Below, in pieces: positions 1 to 7,133 of a stretch of 64,000 nt of DNA (position 1 is the first letter of the stretch; each line of letters starts with the position of its first letter). Source of the stretch: a virus; IMG/VR virus record IMGVR_UViG_3300022074_000029, positions 1 to 64,000 of that record; one strand, given 5' to 3'. A program made the translations under genes and the position numbers. Below the pieces are notes generated by a model. The model saw nothing but the letters and a program-made list of their open reading frames with translations, did not search any database and was not told the DNA's origin.

Positions 1-33
1 TCTCTACACTTGAATGAACTATACAAGATGTGA
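1..33 (+). CDS. 3' end of an upstream gene (partial)
   Basis: Frame 1 is open from the window edge and stops with TGA at 31-33, giving a ten-residue C-terminus ending ELYKM. The other two forward frames stop by position 17. The stop codon lies inside the left arm of a palindromic promoter element, as happens at several other gene ends in this region. Too little is visible to name the gene. Confidence 0.35.
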   Translation, partial: SLHLNELYKM

Positions 34-87
34 CAGTTTAGAAACTGGTTGAGTGGTATTGCACACTCAACCTTTTTGATGTACAAT
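29..87 (+). promoter_or_regulatory. Palindrome-type promoter, copy 1
   Basis: The left arm TGTGACAGT is at 29-37, followed by a 6-nt centre and a right arm that matches only in its first four bases (ACTG). A -10-like TACAAT lies at 82-87, exactly 29 nt after the 24-bp element. The gap holds a terminator-like hairpin. It would drive the endonuclease-like, membrane and methyltransferase genes. Confidence 0.6.
47..77 (+). terminator. Rho-independent terminator in the promoter gap
   Basis: A 9-bp perfect stem (GGTTGAGTG at 47-55 with CACTCAACC at 64-72) is followed directly by five T. It would end transcription of the upstream gene and sits between the palindrome and the -10 box of the next promoter. 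Confidence 0.6.
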
Positions 88-96
88 AATATTATT

Positions 97-678
97 ATGA
101 AATTAAAACCAATGGTAATCACAAATGATATTCAAGATGTTGCAGAAGCACTAAAGCAGCAACTACCATCTATTTGTGATGAGTGGAATACTGTATCACT
201 TCCATTAATGGAGACACTATACAGGAAGAGTTTCAAGAAAATATTTGAGAACAGACAGACACAGGAAAAGACCAAAGCAATATCCCCTATCATCGATGAG
301 ATCATTGCAGAGAAGATACAAGAGAAAGTTTCTAACTTCACTATTACAGAAGGGAAGGGATTTGATTATACTCTCAATGATACAGAGATAGAGTGGAAGA
401 ATAGTCTATCTAATTCTGACTCATGGACTGGTAACGGTTACAGAAAAACTAACTGGCATGTCTTATGTAAGTTTATCCCTAATGAAGATGGAGTTATTGA
501 GAGTTATTTCGCTTGCATTATTCCATATGATGTGATAAAGTCTAATTGGAGTGAAACTGGTAACAGTAATTTCAGTTCACTAAAGTTGTTGAAGGATGAT
601 AACTTTAACATAATCAAAGTTGCAGGTACTTTAACATCTGCTAAAAAATATCTAAAACCTCAATTCGTCACAGTATGA
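97..678 (+). CDS. PD-(D/E)XK restriction-endonuclease-like protein
   Basis: Predicted 193-residue DNA endonuclease. I see a PD-(D/E)XK-like core: D90 and D95, then E99-W100-K101 in the segment DTEIEWKNSL, followed about nine residues later by W-T-G-N-G-Y and a W-H-V-L strand. This order (acidic residue, E-x-K, then a WxGNxY-type turn) is common in type II restriction enzymes. The ATG at 97 is chosen because it follows the promoter leader; the frame is open to a TTG at 49 inside the terminator stem. Its stop overlaps the next gene as ATGA, and a methyltransferase lies one gene downstream, which fits a restriction-modification operon. It could instead be a phage nuclease with another role. The family assignment rests on the motif only. 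Confidence 0.55.
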   Translation: MKLKPMVITNDIQDVAEALKQQLPSICDEWNTVSLPLMETLYRKSFKKIFENRQTQEKTKAISPIIDEIIAEKIQEKVSNFTITEGKGFDYTLNDTEIEWKNSLSNSDSWTGNGYRKTNWHVLCKFIPNEDGVIESYFACIIPYDVIKSNWSETGNSNFSSLKLLKDDNFNIIKVAGTLTSAKKYLKPQFVTV

Positions 679-962
679 TTCCCCTATTATTCACAGCAGC
701 AGGTTTCCTAAACCTAATGTTTTATGTTTTTGCTATTGGATTTGTTATCTCTTTGATACTAGAACAGATTCTTAAGGTCAGACCCTTGTCTGCATTTGCA
801 GAGGTGAATGAGAGGAATAATTTTATAGTCCAGACTAATAGAAAATATTGTTGGAGACAAGCATGGATTACTAATCTTTTTTGGTTCTTATGTAATGTAG
901 GATTATTTGTTATCTCAAGAAATATGGCATCACCAACAGATACATTCTGGAATGGACTATGA
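675..962 (+). CDS. Small membrane protein within the methyltransferase operon
   Basis: 95 residues, not recognised. Two hydrophobic segments are visible: residues about 3-30 (LLFTAAGFLNLMFYVFAIGF onward) and about 66-83 (ITNLFWFLCNVGLFVI), with a basic loop between them, so it is probably an inner-membrane protein. It starts within the stop of the endonuclease-like gene (ATGA) and its own stop overlaps the methyltransferase start (ATGA), so translation of the three genes is probably coupled. A holin-like or exclusion role is possible, but nothing in the sequence shows it. Confidence 0.7.
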   Translation: MIPLLFTAAGFLNLMFYVFAIGFVISLILEQILKVRPLSAFAEVNERNNFIVQTNRKYCWRQAWITNLFWFLCNVGLFVISRNMASPTDTFWNGL

Positions 963-1747
963 TACTATTACAGGATTGTATTGAAGGGATGAAGGAACTT
1001 GAAGAGGGTTCTATTGATGCTATTGTGACATCCCCACCATATAACCTTAATATTAAATATGGTAAATATGCTGACAATAAACCTAAACAGGATTATCTTG
1101 ATTGGATACGATTAGTATTCAAAGAAGGTAAACGCATATTAAAAGATGACGGACATCTATTTGTTAACATGGGATATTCAAATATTGACCCCTATGTTGG
1201 CATGGAAGTTGCAATGACATTAAGATACGATTGGGTATTACAAAATAATATTAATTGGGTTAAGTCTATTCATGTCAATGATAAGACAAGTGGACATTTT
1301 AAACCAATTAATAGTAAGAGATTCTTATGTCCTACATGGGAGAACTTATTTCATTTTACTAAAGATGGTAATGTTAATGTTGACAGATTATCAGTTGGTG
1401 TGAAGTATGAGTACTATGAAGCAAACATAAGAGGAAACAATACAAAGGAGAATAAACCTAATCTAAGAGATAAAGGTAACGCATGGTTTATACCATACGA
1501 AACTATTAACAGCAAAGAACTCAAAGGAAAACATCCTGCTATATTTCCAGTTAAATTAGTTGAAGATTGTTTAAAACTAACTGGTATTCAAGGTGGAACA
1601 GTAGTTGACCCATTCATGGGAACTGGAAGCACAGCAGTAGCAGCAAAGCAATTAAGGTGGAGATCAATCGGATGGGATATTGATGAAGACTATGTAAAGT
1701 TTGCTAACAATAGAGTTAACGTAGGATTGACACCATTGCTAAGTTGA
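959..1747 (+). CDS. Beta-class DNA methyltransferase (N4-cytosine or N6-adenine)
   Basis: 262 residues. Motif IV TSPPYNL is at residues 24-30, ahead of the S-adenosylmethionine motif I (DPFMGTGST, about 217-225). This order defines the beta class. TSPPY is most frequent in N4-cytosine enzymes but also occurs in N6-adenine enzymes, so the modified base is not settled. It probably protects phage DNA from the endonuclease-like product two genes upstream, to which it is linked by ATGA overlaps. It could instead be an orphan enzyme that blocks host restriction. Its last codons contain a consensus sigma70 promoter for the next gene. Confidence 0.88.
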   Translation: MILLQDCIEGMKELEEGSIDAIVTSPPYNLNIKYGKYADNKPKQDYLDWIRLVFKEGKRILKDDGHLFVNMGYSNIDPYVGMEVAMTLRYDWVLQNNINWVKSIHVNDKTSGHFKPINSKRFLCPTWENLFHFTKDGNVNVDRLSVGVKYEYYEANIRGNNTKENKPNLRDKGNAWFIPYETINSKELKGKHPAIFPVKLVEDCLKLTGIQGGTVVDPFMGTGSTAVAAKQLRWRSIGWDIDEDYVKFANNRVNVGLTPLLS

Positions 1748-1755
1748 TATATAAT
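1727..1755 (+). promoter_or_regulatory. Consensus sigma70 promoter
   Basis: TTGACA at 1727-1732 and TATAAT at 1750-1755 are both perfect and are separated by exactly 17 nt. It lies in the 3' end of the methyltransferase gene and points at the 376-residue gene. It lacks the upstream palindrome seen at the other early promoters, so it should work with unmodified host polymerase. Confidence 0.75.
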
Positions 1756-1820
1756 AACGTGAATGGACGACATACCTGTTGTTTACATTTCACATTTACC
1801 TACTATTATAGAGGATTAAA

Positions 1821-2951
1821 ATGAAGGAACTTAAAGTTGGCGAGTGGTATCGCCTGCCAATTAATATTGGAGATTGCTCTAGTGTTGAATTGGATGAGAT
1901 TGAAATAGGTCTCATTACAAGAGCAGCATTTTTAGAGTTACCACAATGGATTACACAAAGGAGTGTAACCAACAGAATTAAAAAGAAAGGTGTATTAGAT
2001 CACCTAGCAAAACTATTTCCTACTCATTTCATAGTTGCACTAGCAGAACTGACAGAGAGTGACGTATGGGAAGATGGAAGAGAGTTTGAATCTGGTCAAG
2101 AGTGGACAATAGATGCTAACTCAAGAGGACATATCTGGAGAAATGGTATGTCAGATGCAGTACCAGATAATGTGCTTGCTATCAAATACAAAGGTAAGTC
2201 TTTACTTGATATCAGGAGCATATACTGGGCATTTGATAACCCAACAGCAGCAGAAGTAGCAGCAGAAGTTGTTACTGGTGTGTTGAGATCTCTTAATGCT
2301 ACCTTATACACTAAGAAGTTTCAAAGTGGTCAGTTCGTAACAGCATTATCATACACTTGTATGTTTGATAATAAAACTGTTTACGGAGACAGAGGACTAT
2401 GGACAGACAGCGATAGTGATGAAGTTACTAATAGTGAATACAAGAGGAGGATGACTTCGCTTGCAGTTCAACAGTATCTACCAACTATACAGGCAGTTGA
2501 TGAACTGTTAAATACACATGGTATTTCTAAGGACTTCGATCAGACATTTATTACATCATTATTCTTATTCCACTTAAAGATGGGAACATTTGATAAGAAT
2601 GTAATTGAAGTCATAAGACTACTAGCAGAGACAGAGTTGGATGCAGACGGAGAGAAAGTTGGCATTGCTACCACTAAAACAGGAGCATTACAACCTCAAG
2701 GATGGATTAAACGAGAGAATGACAGAGGATACGACAAGGTAAGTGACATCAAAATTCCTGACAGAGGAAAAATTGATGGATACTATCAAGGAGTTCCATT
2801 CTTCTGTTATTGGTTATACATTGCATCTGATAATGGGACTGAAAAGAAACAGAAATCAGGTCCAAAACAAGGGTACCGCAAGTGGTTTGACGATACTTTC
2901 ATGAATCGAACCAACATGCGTGTCCTACTGGAGGAACAACTAACTAAGTAA
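1821..2951 (+). CDS. ParB/DGNTR-like phage protein of unknown function
   Basis: 376 residues. The N-terminal third has the layout of ParB-like or DGQHR-type proteins: an R-rich helix (QRSVTNRIKKK), a P-T-H-F-I-V-A-L-A strand, then IDANSRGHIW at about residues 98-107, which resembles the IDGNTR motif of that group. The rest is unrecognised. Related phage proteins often lie near nucleic-acid genes; here it sits between a methyltransferase and a helicase. A DNA-binding or nucleotide-dependent role is an inference. An AT-rich leader of about 60 nt from the consensus promoter precedes the start, with TAGAGGA just upstream as a ribosome-binding site. Confidence 0.6.
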   Translation: MKELKVGEWYRLPINIGDCSSVELDEIEIGLITRAAFLELPQWITQRSVTNRIKKKGVLDHLAKLFPTHFIVALAELTESDVWEDGREFESGQEWTIDANSRGHIWRNGMSDAVPDNVLAIKYKGKSLLDIRSIYWAFDNPTAAEVAAEVVTGVLRSLNATLYTKKFQSGQFVTALSYTCMFDNKTVYGDRGLWTDSDSDEVTNSEYKRRMTSLAVQQYLPTIQAVDELLNTHGISKDFDQTFITSLFLFHLKMGTFDKNVIEVIRLLAETELDADGEKVGIATTKTGALQPQGWIKRENDRGYDKVSDIKIPDRGKIDGYYQGVPFFCYWLYIASDNGTEKKQKSGPKQGYRKWFDDTFMNRTNMRVLLEEQLTK

Positions 2952-2957
2952 CTTACT

Positions 2958-3152
2958 ATGAAACGTGAAATCAAACTTCTAAAGAAATGTATAAAGAAAG
3001 GGGAGCAAACCCCTTTCCTATACAATGAAGAAGAGACTTTGAGACTCAAGAACAAACTCAAACAGTTGCAAGAATGGTGGGATAGTGCTAGAGTTGCACA
3101 GAACAACGGATTTGGACAATACATAGACCAACCGACAGACCAGTCTGAATAG
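2958..3152 (+). CDS. Small charged protein
   Basis: 64 residues, not recognised. It is rich in Lys and Glu and strongly helical in its first 45 residues (basic start KREIKLLKKCIKK, then EEETLRLKNKLKQLQEW), with a polar tail. It starts 6 nt after the 376-residue gene and ends just before a strong terminator, so the two form one operon. Confidence 0.65.
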   Translation: MKREIKLLKKCIKKGEQTPFLYNEEETLRLKNKLKQLQEWWDSARVAQNNGFGQYIDQPTDQSE

Positions 3153-3193
3153 TGTCACAACCCCTTGCATAAGGGGTTTTTTTATTGTATAAT
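3136..3193 (+). promoter_or_regulatory. Palindrome-type promoter, copy 2
   Basis: The right arm AGTGTCACA is at 3151-3159; the left arm is weak, keeping only CCAGT. TATAAT is at 3188-3193, 28 nt downstream. The gap is filled by a terminator hairpin. It would drive the helicase and second methyltransferase. Confidence 0.55.
3159..3183 (+). terminator. Strong rho-independent terminator
   Basis: Stem AACCCCTT (3159-3166) with AAGGGGTT (3171-3178), loop GCAT, then a run of T to 3183. It ends the 376/64-residue operon and lies between the palindrome and the -10 box of the helicase promoter. Confidence 0.9.
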
Positions 3194-3211
3194 GAATGTA
3201 TTGACAAAGTT

Positions 3212-4441
3212 ATGATGATTCAATTGAGACCACATCAAGAAAAATGTTTCGATGCTATGCAGAGAAATAATGTAGGTCAAGTCATCGTACCTACTGGTGG
3301 TGGTAAGACATACATCATGATTGAAGATGCTATAAATCAGTTCAAAAGTCCAGTTGCAAAAACTATTGTAGTTGTTGCACCTCGTATCTTACTTGCTAAT
3401 CAGTTATGTGCAGAGTTTACAGAGTTTATAACTGATGCTGATATTGCTCACGTTCATAGTGGAGAGACACATTATTTCTCTACAACTAAAACAAAGAGAC
3501 TAGAGAACTGGTATCATAATAGCACAAAGAATATTATTATCTTTACTACATACCATTCACTTCACAAGATAACTGAATCACTTGATATTGAGATTGATAC
3601 TATCTATTATGATGAAGCACACAATGGAACACAAAAGAACTTCTTTCGAGCAGTAAAAACTATTACCGCAGATCGTAAATTCTACTTCACAGCAACCCCT
3701 AAGATCAGTAAAAGTGGTGCGGAGAATGGTATGGATAACAGTAAAGTATGGGGTCATGTAATTGCTAATGTTCATGCCAAAACCCTTATCAATACTGGTG
3801 CTATCGTGCCACCTAAGGTAGTTCCGTTTAAAACAAATAGAAAGCGGAATAAAGAAAATGCTCACGATGTGGATGCGGACAATCTTAAGGACATGATTGA
3901 GAGTCTTGATAGTGGTAACCATAAGATACTTGTATCAGCACCTAGTAGTAAAATACTTGGCAAGATGTTAGGACAGACCCCTATTCTTGACTATTTCAAG
4001 AGCAATGGTTATCAGGTTATGCACATTACATCTAAATTTGGTGCAGTTATCAATGGTAAGAAAGTAGGAAGAGAAAAGTTTTTTGATATCCTTACTAAGT
4101 GGGGTGGAGAGAATGACAAGAAATTTGTTATATTCCACTATTCTATTCTTAGTGAAGGTATCAATGTTAATGGTCTCACTCATACTATCTTATTGAGAAA
4201 CCTACCTATCATCGAAATGGCACAAACTATTGGTAGGGTCATCAGAGTCCATAAAGATGATCGCAAGGCGGTTGCAGAGGGTCTCATCCCCTCAGGAGCG
4301 TTCCATTTATACAAGAAGGCATTTGGACAAGTGACAATGCCGATCGGGTATCGTATGGGAGACGTTACAAAGATGAGACTTGAGCAAGTTGTAAACAGTA
4401 TCTTTATTGAAGGAGTACCACCCCTCGCTTATTGCATCTAA
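3212..4441 (+). CDS. SF2 DNA/RNA helicase (DEAH-box)
   Basis: 409 residues from ATG at 3212 (3215 is also possible). An ATP-driven helicase or translocase of superfamily 2. Visible motifs: RPHQ at the N-terminus, Walker A PTGGGKT (about 27-33), DEAH (134-137), FTATP motif III (about 159) and motif VI QTIGRVIR (about 338-345). The frame is open upstream to a TTG at 3185, but that start would lie in the terminator and -10 region. Its stop overlaps the start of methyltransferase 2, so the two are probably co-translated. It resembles type III or type I restriction-type helicases and also UvsW-like phage helicases; its neighbourhood does not decide between recombination or repair and a role with the modification genes. 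Confidence 0.88.
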   Translation: MMIQLRPHQEKCFDAMQRNNVGQVIVPTGGGKTYIMIEDAINQFKSPVAKTIVVVAPRILLANQLCAEFTEFITDADIAHVHSGETHYFSTTKTKRLENWYHNSTKNIIIFTTYHSLHKITESLDIEIDTIYYDEAHNGTQKNFFRAVKTITADRKFYFTATPKISKSGAENGMDNSKVWGHVIANVHAKTLINTGAIVPPKVVPFKTNRKRNKENAHDVDADNLKDMIESLDSGNHKILVSAPSSKILGKMLGQTPILDYFKSNGYQVMHITSKFGAVINGKKVGREKFFDILTKWGGENDKKFVIFHYSILSEGINVNGLTHTILLRNLPIIEMAQTIGRVIRVHKDDRKAVAEGLIPSGAFHLYKKAFGQVTMPIGYRMGDVTKMRLEQVVNSIFIEGVPPLAYCI

Positions 4442-5361
4442 TGAAAGACACAATTTTATATGGAGATTGTAGAGATACAATCCCAACAATAACAGAACCA
4501 GTTCAAATGTGTGTTACATCACCACCTTATTATGGTCTTAGAGACTATGGTGGAGAAGACAAACAGATTGGACAAGAAGGAAGTCCAGAGGAGTTTATCG
4601 ACCAACTGGTAGAGGTATTCAAAAAGGTTAGGAATGTTCTAACTGATGATGGAACTCTATGGGTTAACATGGGAGACACATACTATAACTATAGGAGTGA
4701 TGGGAACTATCCTAAACAAACAGTAAGTAAAACTAATCAAGACCTACCTAGTTTCTCACCTGCTAGAGGAAACAAACTAAAAGGACTAAAGAGTAAGGAT
4801 TTAATTGGCATCCCTTGGATGTTGGCATTCGCACTAAGGAAGGATGGATGGTATCTTAGACAAGATATCATTTGGCATAAACCTAATCCAATGCCAGAGT
4901 CAGTTAAGGATAGATGCACTAAATCTCATGAATATATTTTCTTACTGAGCAAGAGTAAGAACTATTACTACGATAATGAAGCAATCAAAGAACCTGCAAA
5001 AGACTGGGGAACTAGAGACCGCACAAATGGCAAGTATCATAATAAAGGAACTGGTTTACAACCTCATAGCGGATTGAGTAAGAGTTATCCTACAAAGAAT
5101 AAGAGATCAGTATGGACAGTAACGAGCAAACCATATAAGGAAGCACATTTTGCTACCTATCCACCCGACTTGATTGAACCTTGCATCAAAGCAGGTAGTA
5201 AGAAGGGTGATATAATCCTAGACCCATTCATGGGTAGTGGAACAACAGCAATGGTATCTAAGCAATTAGATAGGCACTTTATAGGATGTGAGTTACATGA
5301 CTCATATAAAACTCTTATAAATGGAAGACTACCAAACACAGCATTGAGTGACCTCTTCTAA
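4441..5361 (+). CDS. Second beta-class DNA methyltransferase
   Basis: 306 residues from the ATG that overlaps the helicase stop (TAATG). Motif IV TSPPYYGLRDYG starts at residue 26, and motif I DPFMGSGTT is near residue 261, again the beta order. The SPPYYGLRDYG form is common among phage and bacterial enzymes annotated as N4-cytosine or N6-adenine methyltransferases. It is not a duplicate of the first enzyme: apart from the motifs the sequences differ, so they probably recognise different sites. A longer form from TTG at 4432 is possible but lacks support. Confidence 0.88.
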   Translation: MKDTILYGDCRDTIPTITEPVQMCVTSPPYYGLRDYGGEDKQIGQEGSPEEFIDQLVEVFKKVRNVLTDDGTLWVNMGDTYYNYRSDGNYPKQTVSKTNQDLPSFSPARGNKLKGLKSKDLIGIPWMLAFALRKDGWYLRQDIIWHKPNPMPESVKDRCTKSHEYIFLLSKSKNYYYDNEAIKEPAKDWGTRDRTNGKYHNKGTGLQPHSGLSKSYPTKNKRSVWTVTSKPYKEAHFATYPPDLIEPCIKAGSKKGDIILDPFMGSGTTAMVSKQLDRHFIGCELHDSYKTLINGRLPNTALSDLF

Positions 5362-5421
5362 TGTGCCACTTCAGGTACTGTCACACATATGGTTGCATAT
5401 GACTAGCATATGCCTTATATT
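5362..5421 (+). promoter_or_regulatory. Palindrome-type promoter, copy 3
   Basis: Left arm TGTGCCACT (5362-5370), 6-nt centre, right arm ACTGTCACA (5377-5385). TATATT is at 5416-5421, 30 nt downstream. The gap contains CATATG, GTTG, CATATG, a small self-complementary hairpin. Unlike the other copies, no start codon follows directly; a long structured leader begins instead. Confidence 0.65.
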
Positions 5422-5427
5422 AAGAAT

Positions 5428-5633
5428 GTCGAAACAAACCAACGTAAAACTTTCAAGGTTGCGTTCAGTCGCATTTAAATCGAACTTAAGTAGTTGAGTT
5501 TTGTTTCGACCCATCCAAACACAGGGCAAAGATCTATGGTTGTTTCAATTCAGTTGAGAAATTACGTCTTTTAAGTCCCACCATAGAGGTCATCTAGTCA
5601 AACCTAACATTGCGTTGGAGCATCTAGTTTAAC
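5428..5633 (+). ncRNA. Candidate structured leader or small RNA
   Basis: It begins about where transcription from the palindrome-type promoter should start. The first 11 nt (5428-5438, GTCGAAACAAA) are perfectly complementary to 5500-5510, enclosing about 60 nt that include a TGCG/CGCA hairpin. A second pairing joins 5533-5540 (TCTATGGT) to 5580-5587 (ACCATAGA). Segment 5583-5592 is also perfectly complementary to 5641-5650, within the first codons of the next gene, so the two pairings compete. CATCTAGT and a TRACATTG motif each recur with a 30-nt period (5591/5621 and 5605/5635). No ORF of useful length is evident here. It may be a regulatory leader of the next gene or an independent RNA. 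Confidence 0.45.
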
Positions 5634-5906
5634 ATGACATTGACCTCTATACCCCTATTCAAATTATTTTCAAAGGTCATGGAAGACACACTCGATCTAA
5701 ATTTTGAGAGACAAACATCAATCGATAACATGATTGATTCACTCTATGAAGCAATGACTAACAATGGACTGAAGGGAAACATCCCCGAAGCAGCAGCATG
5801 TTACGAGGAGTGGGTAGTAGATGGAGTTGACCCTCAAGAAGTTGATAAGTATGAATTCACATTCTTAAACAACATGACCCTACCTACATTCGAGAAGGAC
5901 TTTTAA
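5634..5906 (+). CDS. Small protein downstream of the structured leader
   Basis: 90 residues, not recognised. The mature-looking part is acidic and helical (EDTLDLNFERQ onward) and ends in a short Phe-rich tail. The start is uncertain: ATG at 5634 lies inside the candidate switch region, while ATG at 5679 would give a 75-residue protein beginning MEDTLDLNFE. Its stop touches the next start. Confidence 0.6.
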   Translation: MTLTSIPLFKLFSKVMEDTLDLNFERQTSIDNMIDSLYEAMTNNGLKGNIPEAAACYEEWVVDGVDPQEVDKYEFTFLNNMTLPTFEKDF

Positions 5907-6086
5907 ATGAAAAACTTTTCATCAATTTACTATCCTGATCTCGACCCCTACGAGCAGCAGTATAATGACATTTGGTTTATGCAAATGTTATCACGTTTAA
6001 CACTTGACGGTATTTTGTTTATACCTGATCTTAACAAATCATTTAATAAAAAAGGAGAAGAGATTAATGACAACCGCAGCACCTAA
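5907..6086 (+). CDS. Small hypothetical protein
   Basis: 59 residues beginning MKNFSSIYYPDLDPYEQQYN, immediately after the preceding stop. The Tyr/Asp-rich first half resembles the small acidic proteins around it. The last 20 nt overlap the next gene in another frame, which supplies that gene's ribosome-binding site (GGAG at about 6055). No function can be given. Confidence 0.55.
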   Translation: MKNFSSIYYPDLDPYEQQYNDIWFMQMLSRLTLDGILFIPDLNKSFNKKGEEINDNRST

Positions 6087-6204
6087 GTTACGGTATCCAA
6101 AATATAAACTTAAAAGATTCTCTCATAAAAAGTGGGGAGCAGATAAAGTTTATAGAAATGTATACTACTTACAGTTTTTTGTAAACAGTACGTGTGACAG
6201 TTAA
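6067..6204 (+). CDS. Small basic protein
   Basis: 45 residues from ATG at 6067, preceded by AAAAAAGGAGAAGAG, one of the few clear Shine-Dalgarno sequences in this region. It is Lys/Arg/Tyr-rich (KLRYPKYKLKRFSHKKW), in contrast to its acidic neighbours, so nucleic-acid binding is conceivable. Its final codons form the left arm of the next palindrome. Confidence 0.6.
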   Translation: MTTAAPKLRYPKYKLKRFSHKKWGADKVYRNVYYLQFFVNSTCDS

Positions 6205-6251
6205 TTATGTGTCACACACTACCACGCATAGGGTATAAACTACCCTATAAT
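6193..6251 (+). promoter_or_regulatory. Palindrome-type promoter, copy 4
   Basis: Left arm TGTGACAGT (6193-6201), right arm TGTGTCACA (6208-6216), TATAAT at 6246-6251, gap 29 nt. A 7-bp hairpin (TAGGGTA 6229-6235 with TACCCTA 6241-6247) overlaps the first bases of the -10 box. Confidence 0.75.
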
Positions 6252-6273
6252 AAGAATAACGAAACAAAGGAAC

Positions 6274-6531
6274 ATGACTATCCCAACTCAAAACCTTTAC
6301 GAACAAATGTTCATGAAACAAGAAGAACCAATTGACTTTCTAGTCACTATCTACGAGGACTATCTAAGCAAGCATAATCTACCAGAATATGATGCAAGCG
6401 ATATGCTTCATGCTCATCATATTGGAGAGATCGAACTACATGATGGTCAAATCGGTTGGTTCAACAACTTTATTCGCTTATGGGATTTTGTAAGCGAAGC
6501 AGAATATCAAAACTTTTCATCAGGAGTTTAA
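6274..6531 (+). CDS. Small acidic protein
   Basis: 85 residues. A helical, acidic protein with D-M-L-H-A-H-H followed by G-E-I-E-L-H-D-G-Q-I-G-W, a layout I recall from small proteins of T4-like cyanophages without known function. First gene of a four-gene operon under palindrome promoter copy 4. The leader ends AAACAAAGGAAC before the ATG. Confidence 0.7.
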   Translation: MTIPTQNLYEQMFMKQEEPIDFLVTIYEDYLSKHNLPEYDASDMLHAHHIGEIELHDGQIGWFNNFIRLWDFVSEAEYQNFSSGV

Positions 6532-6532
6532 A

Positions 6533-6790
6533 ATGGACAAAGCACTAATCAATGAACTAAAATCATTTTTAGTTGAGAGATATGTAGATAACATGTCAAC
6601 AAAAGATCTAGTTCAATATGTCATGGATGATCTTGATGACCTATACAAAAACATGCCAGATGAAGAGTTTATTGATGAAGCAAAAAACTACTGGGATGAC
6701 GGTTTTGGCGAAGTAATTGATGAGATTCAAGATTATATGAAAACACCTTTTAAACAACCATTAAGAGAATCATTCGAGGAGACTAACTAA
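6533..6790 (+). CDS. Small acidic protein
   Basis: 85 residues, 1 nt after the preceding stop. Very acidic (repeated DD, DLDDLYKNMPDEEF) and predicted to be all helical. Not recognised. Its stop overlaps the next start (TAATG), which indicates coupled translation. Confidence 0.7.
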   Translation: MDKALINELKSFLVERYVDNMSTKDLVQYVMDDLDDLYKNMPDEEFIDEAKNYWDDGFGEVIDEIQDYMKTPFKQPLRESFEETN

Positions 6791-6966
6791 TGAACTACAA
6801 ACAACAAATTGAACTTGATGGTTACATCAATATCTGGGAAGTAATACCAGAGGATGAACATTCACATATTTCTAACAAGATATGGGAAGCACTTGATAGA
6901 GCAGGAATTGAGTTATCTCAAGATGCAGAGTTATCAGTTAGAGTCTATGATGAGAGGGTAGATTAA
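6790..6966 (+). CDS. Small hypothetical protein
   Basis: 58 residues beginning MNYKQQIELDGYINIWEVIP. The start overlaps the previous stop and the stop overlaps the next start, both as TAATG. Not recognised; acidic, probably one beta hairpin followed by a helix. Confidence 0.65.
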   Translation: MNYKQQIELDGYINIWEVIPEDEHSHISNKIWEALDRAGIELSQDAELSVRVYDERVD

Positions 6967-7133
6967 TGAAAATCAAAGACGTGACCAACTCACAAAAAGA
7001 CTGGGATGACTTTTGGTATCATTCTACAGATAAGATAAGTGTTTCAGAGTATCAAAAGAAAGCATACGATGAAACTACATCCATATCTGAATTAGAGAGT
7101 CTAGCAGATGACCCTATGGGAATTGGCAAGTAG
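6966..7133 (+). CDS. Small hypothetical protein
   Basis: 55 residues beginning MKIKDVTNSQKDWDDFWYHS. Last gene of the operon that starts at 6274; its stop TAG is directly followed by palindrome copy 5. Trp/Asp-rich N-terminus, no recognised domain. Confidence 0.65.
   Translation: MKIKDVTNSQKDWDDFWYHSTDKISVSEYQKKAYDETTSISELESLADDPMGIGK

Noticed and set aside
1-33. C-terminal residues NELYK resemble the end of green fluorescent protein
   Set aside because: Only a few residues agree and the surrounding sequence is ordinary phage DNA; treated as chance.
5428-5633. tRNA or tmRNA in the structured region
   Set aside because: No acceptor stem with a T-loop (TTCRANY) and anticodon arm could be laid out, and no CCA end is present.
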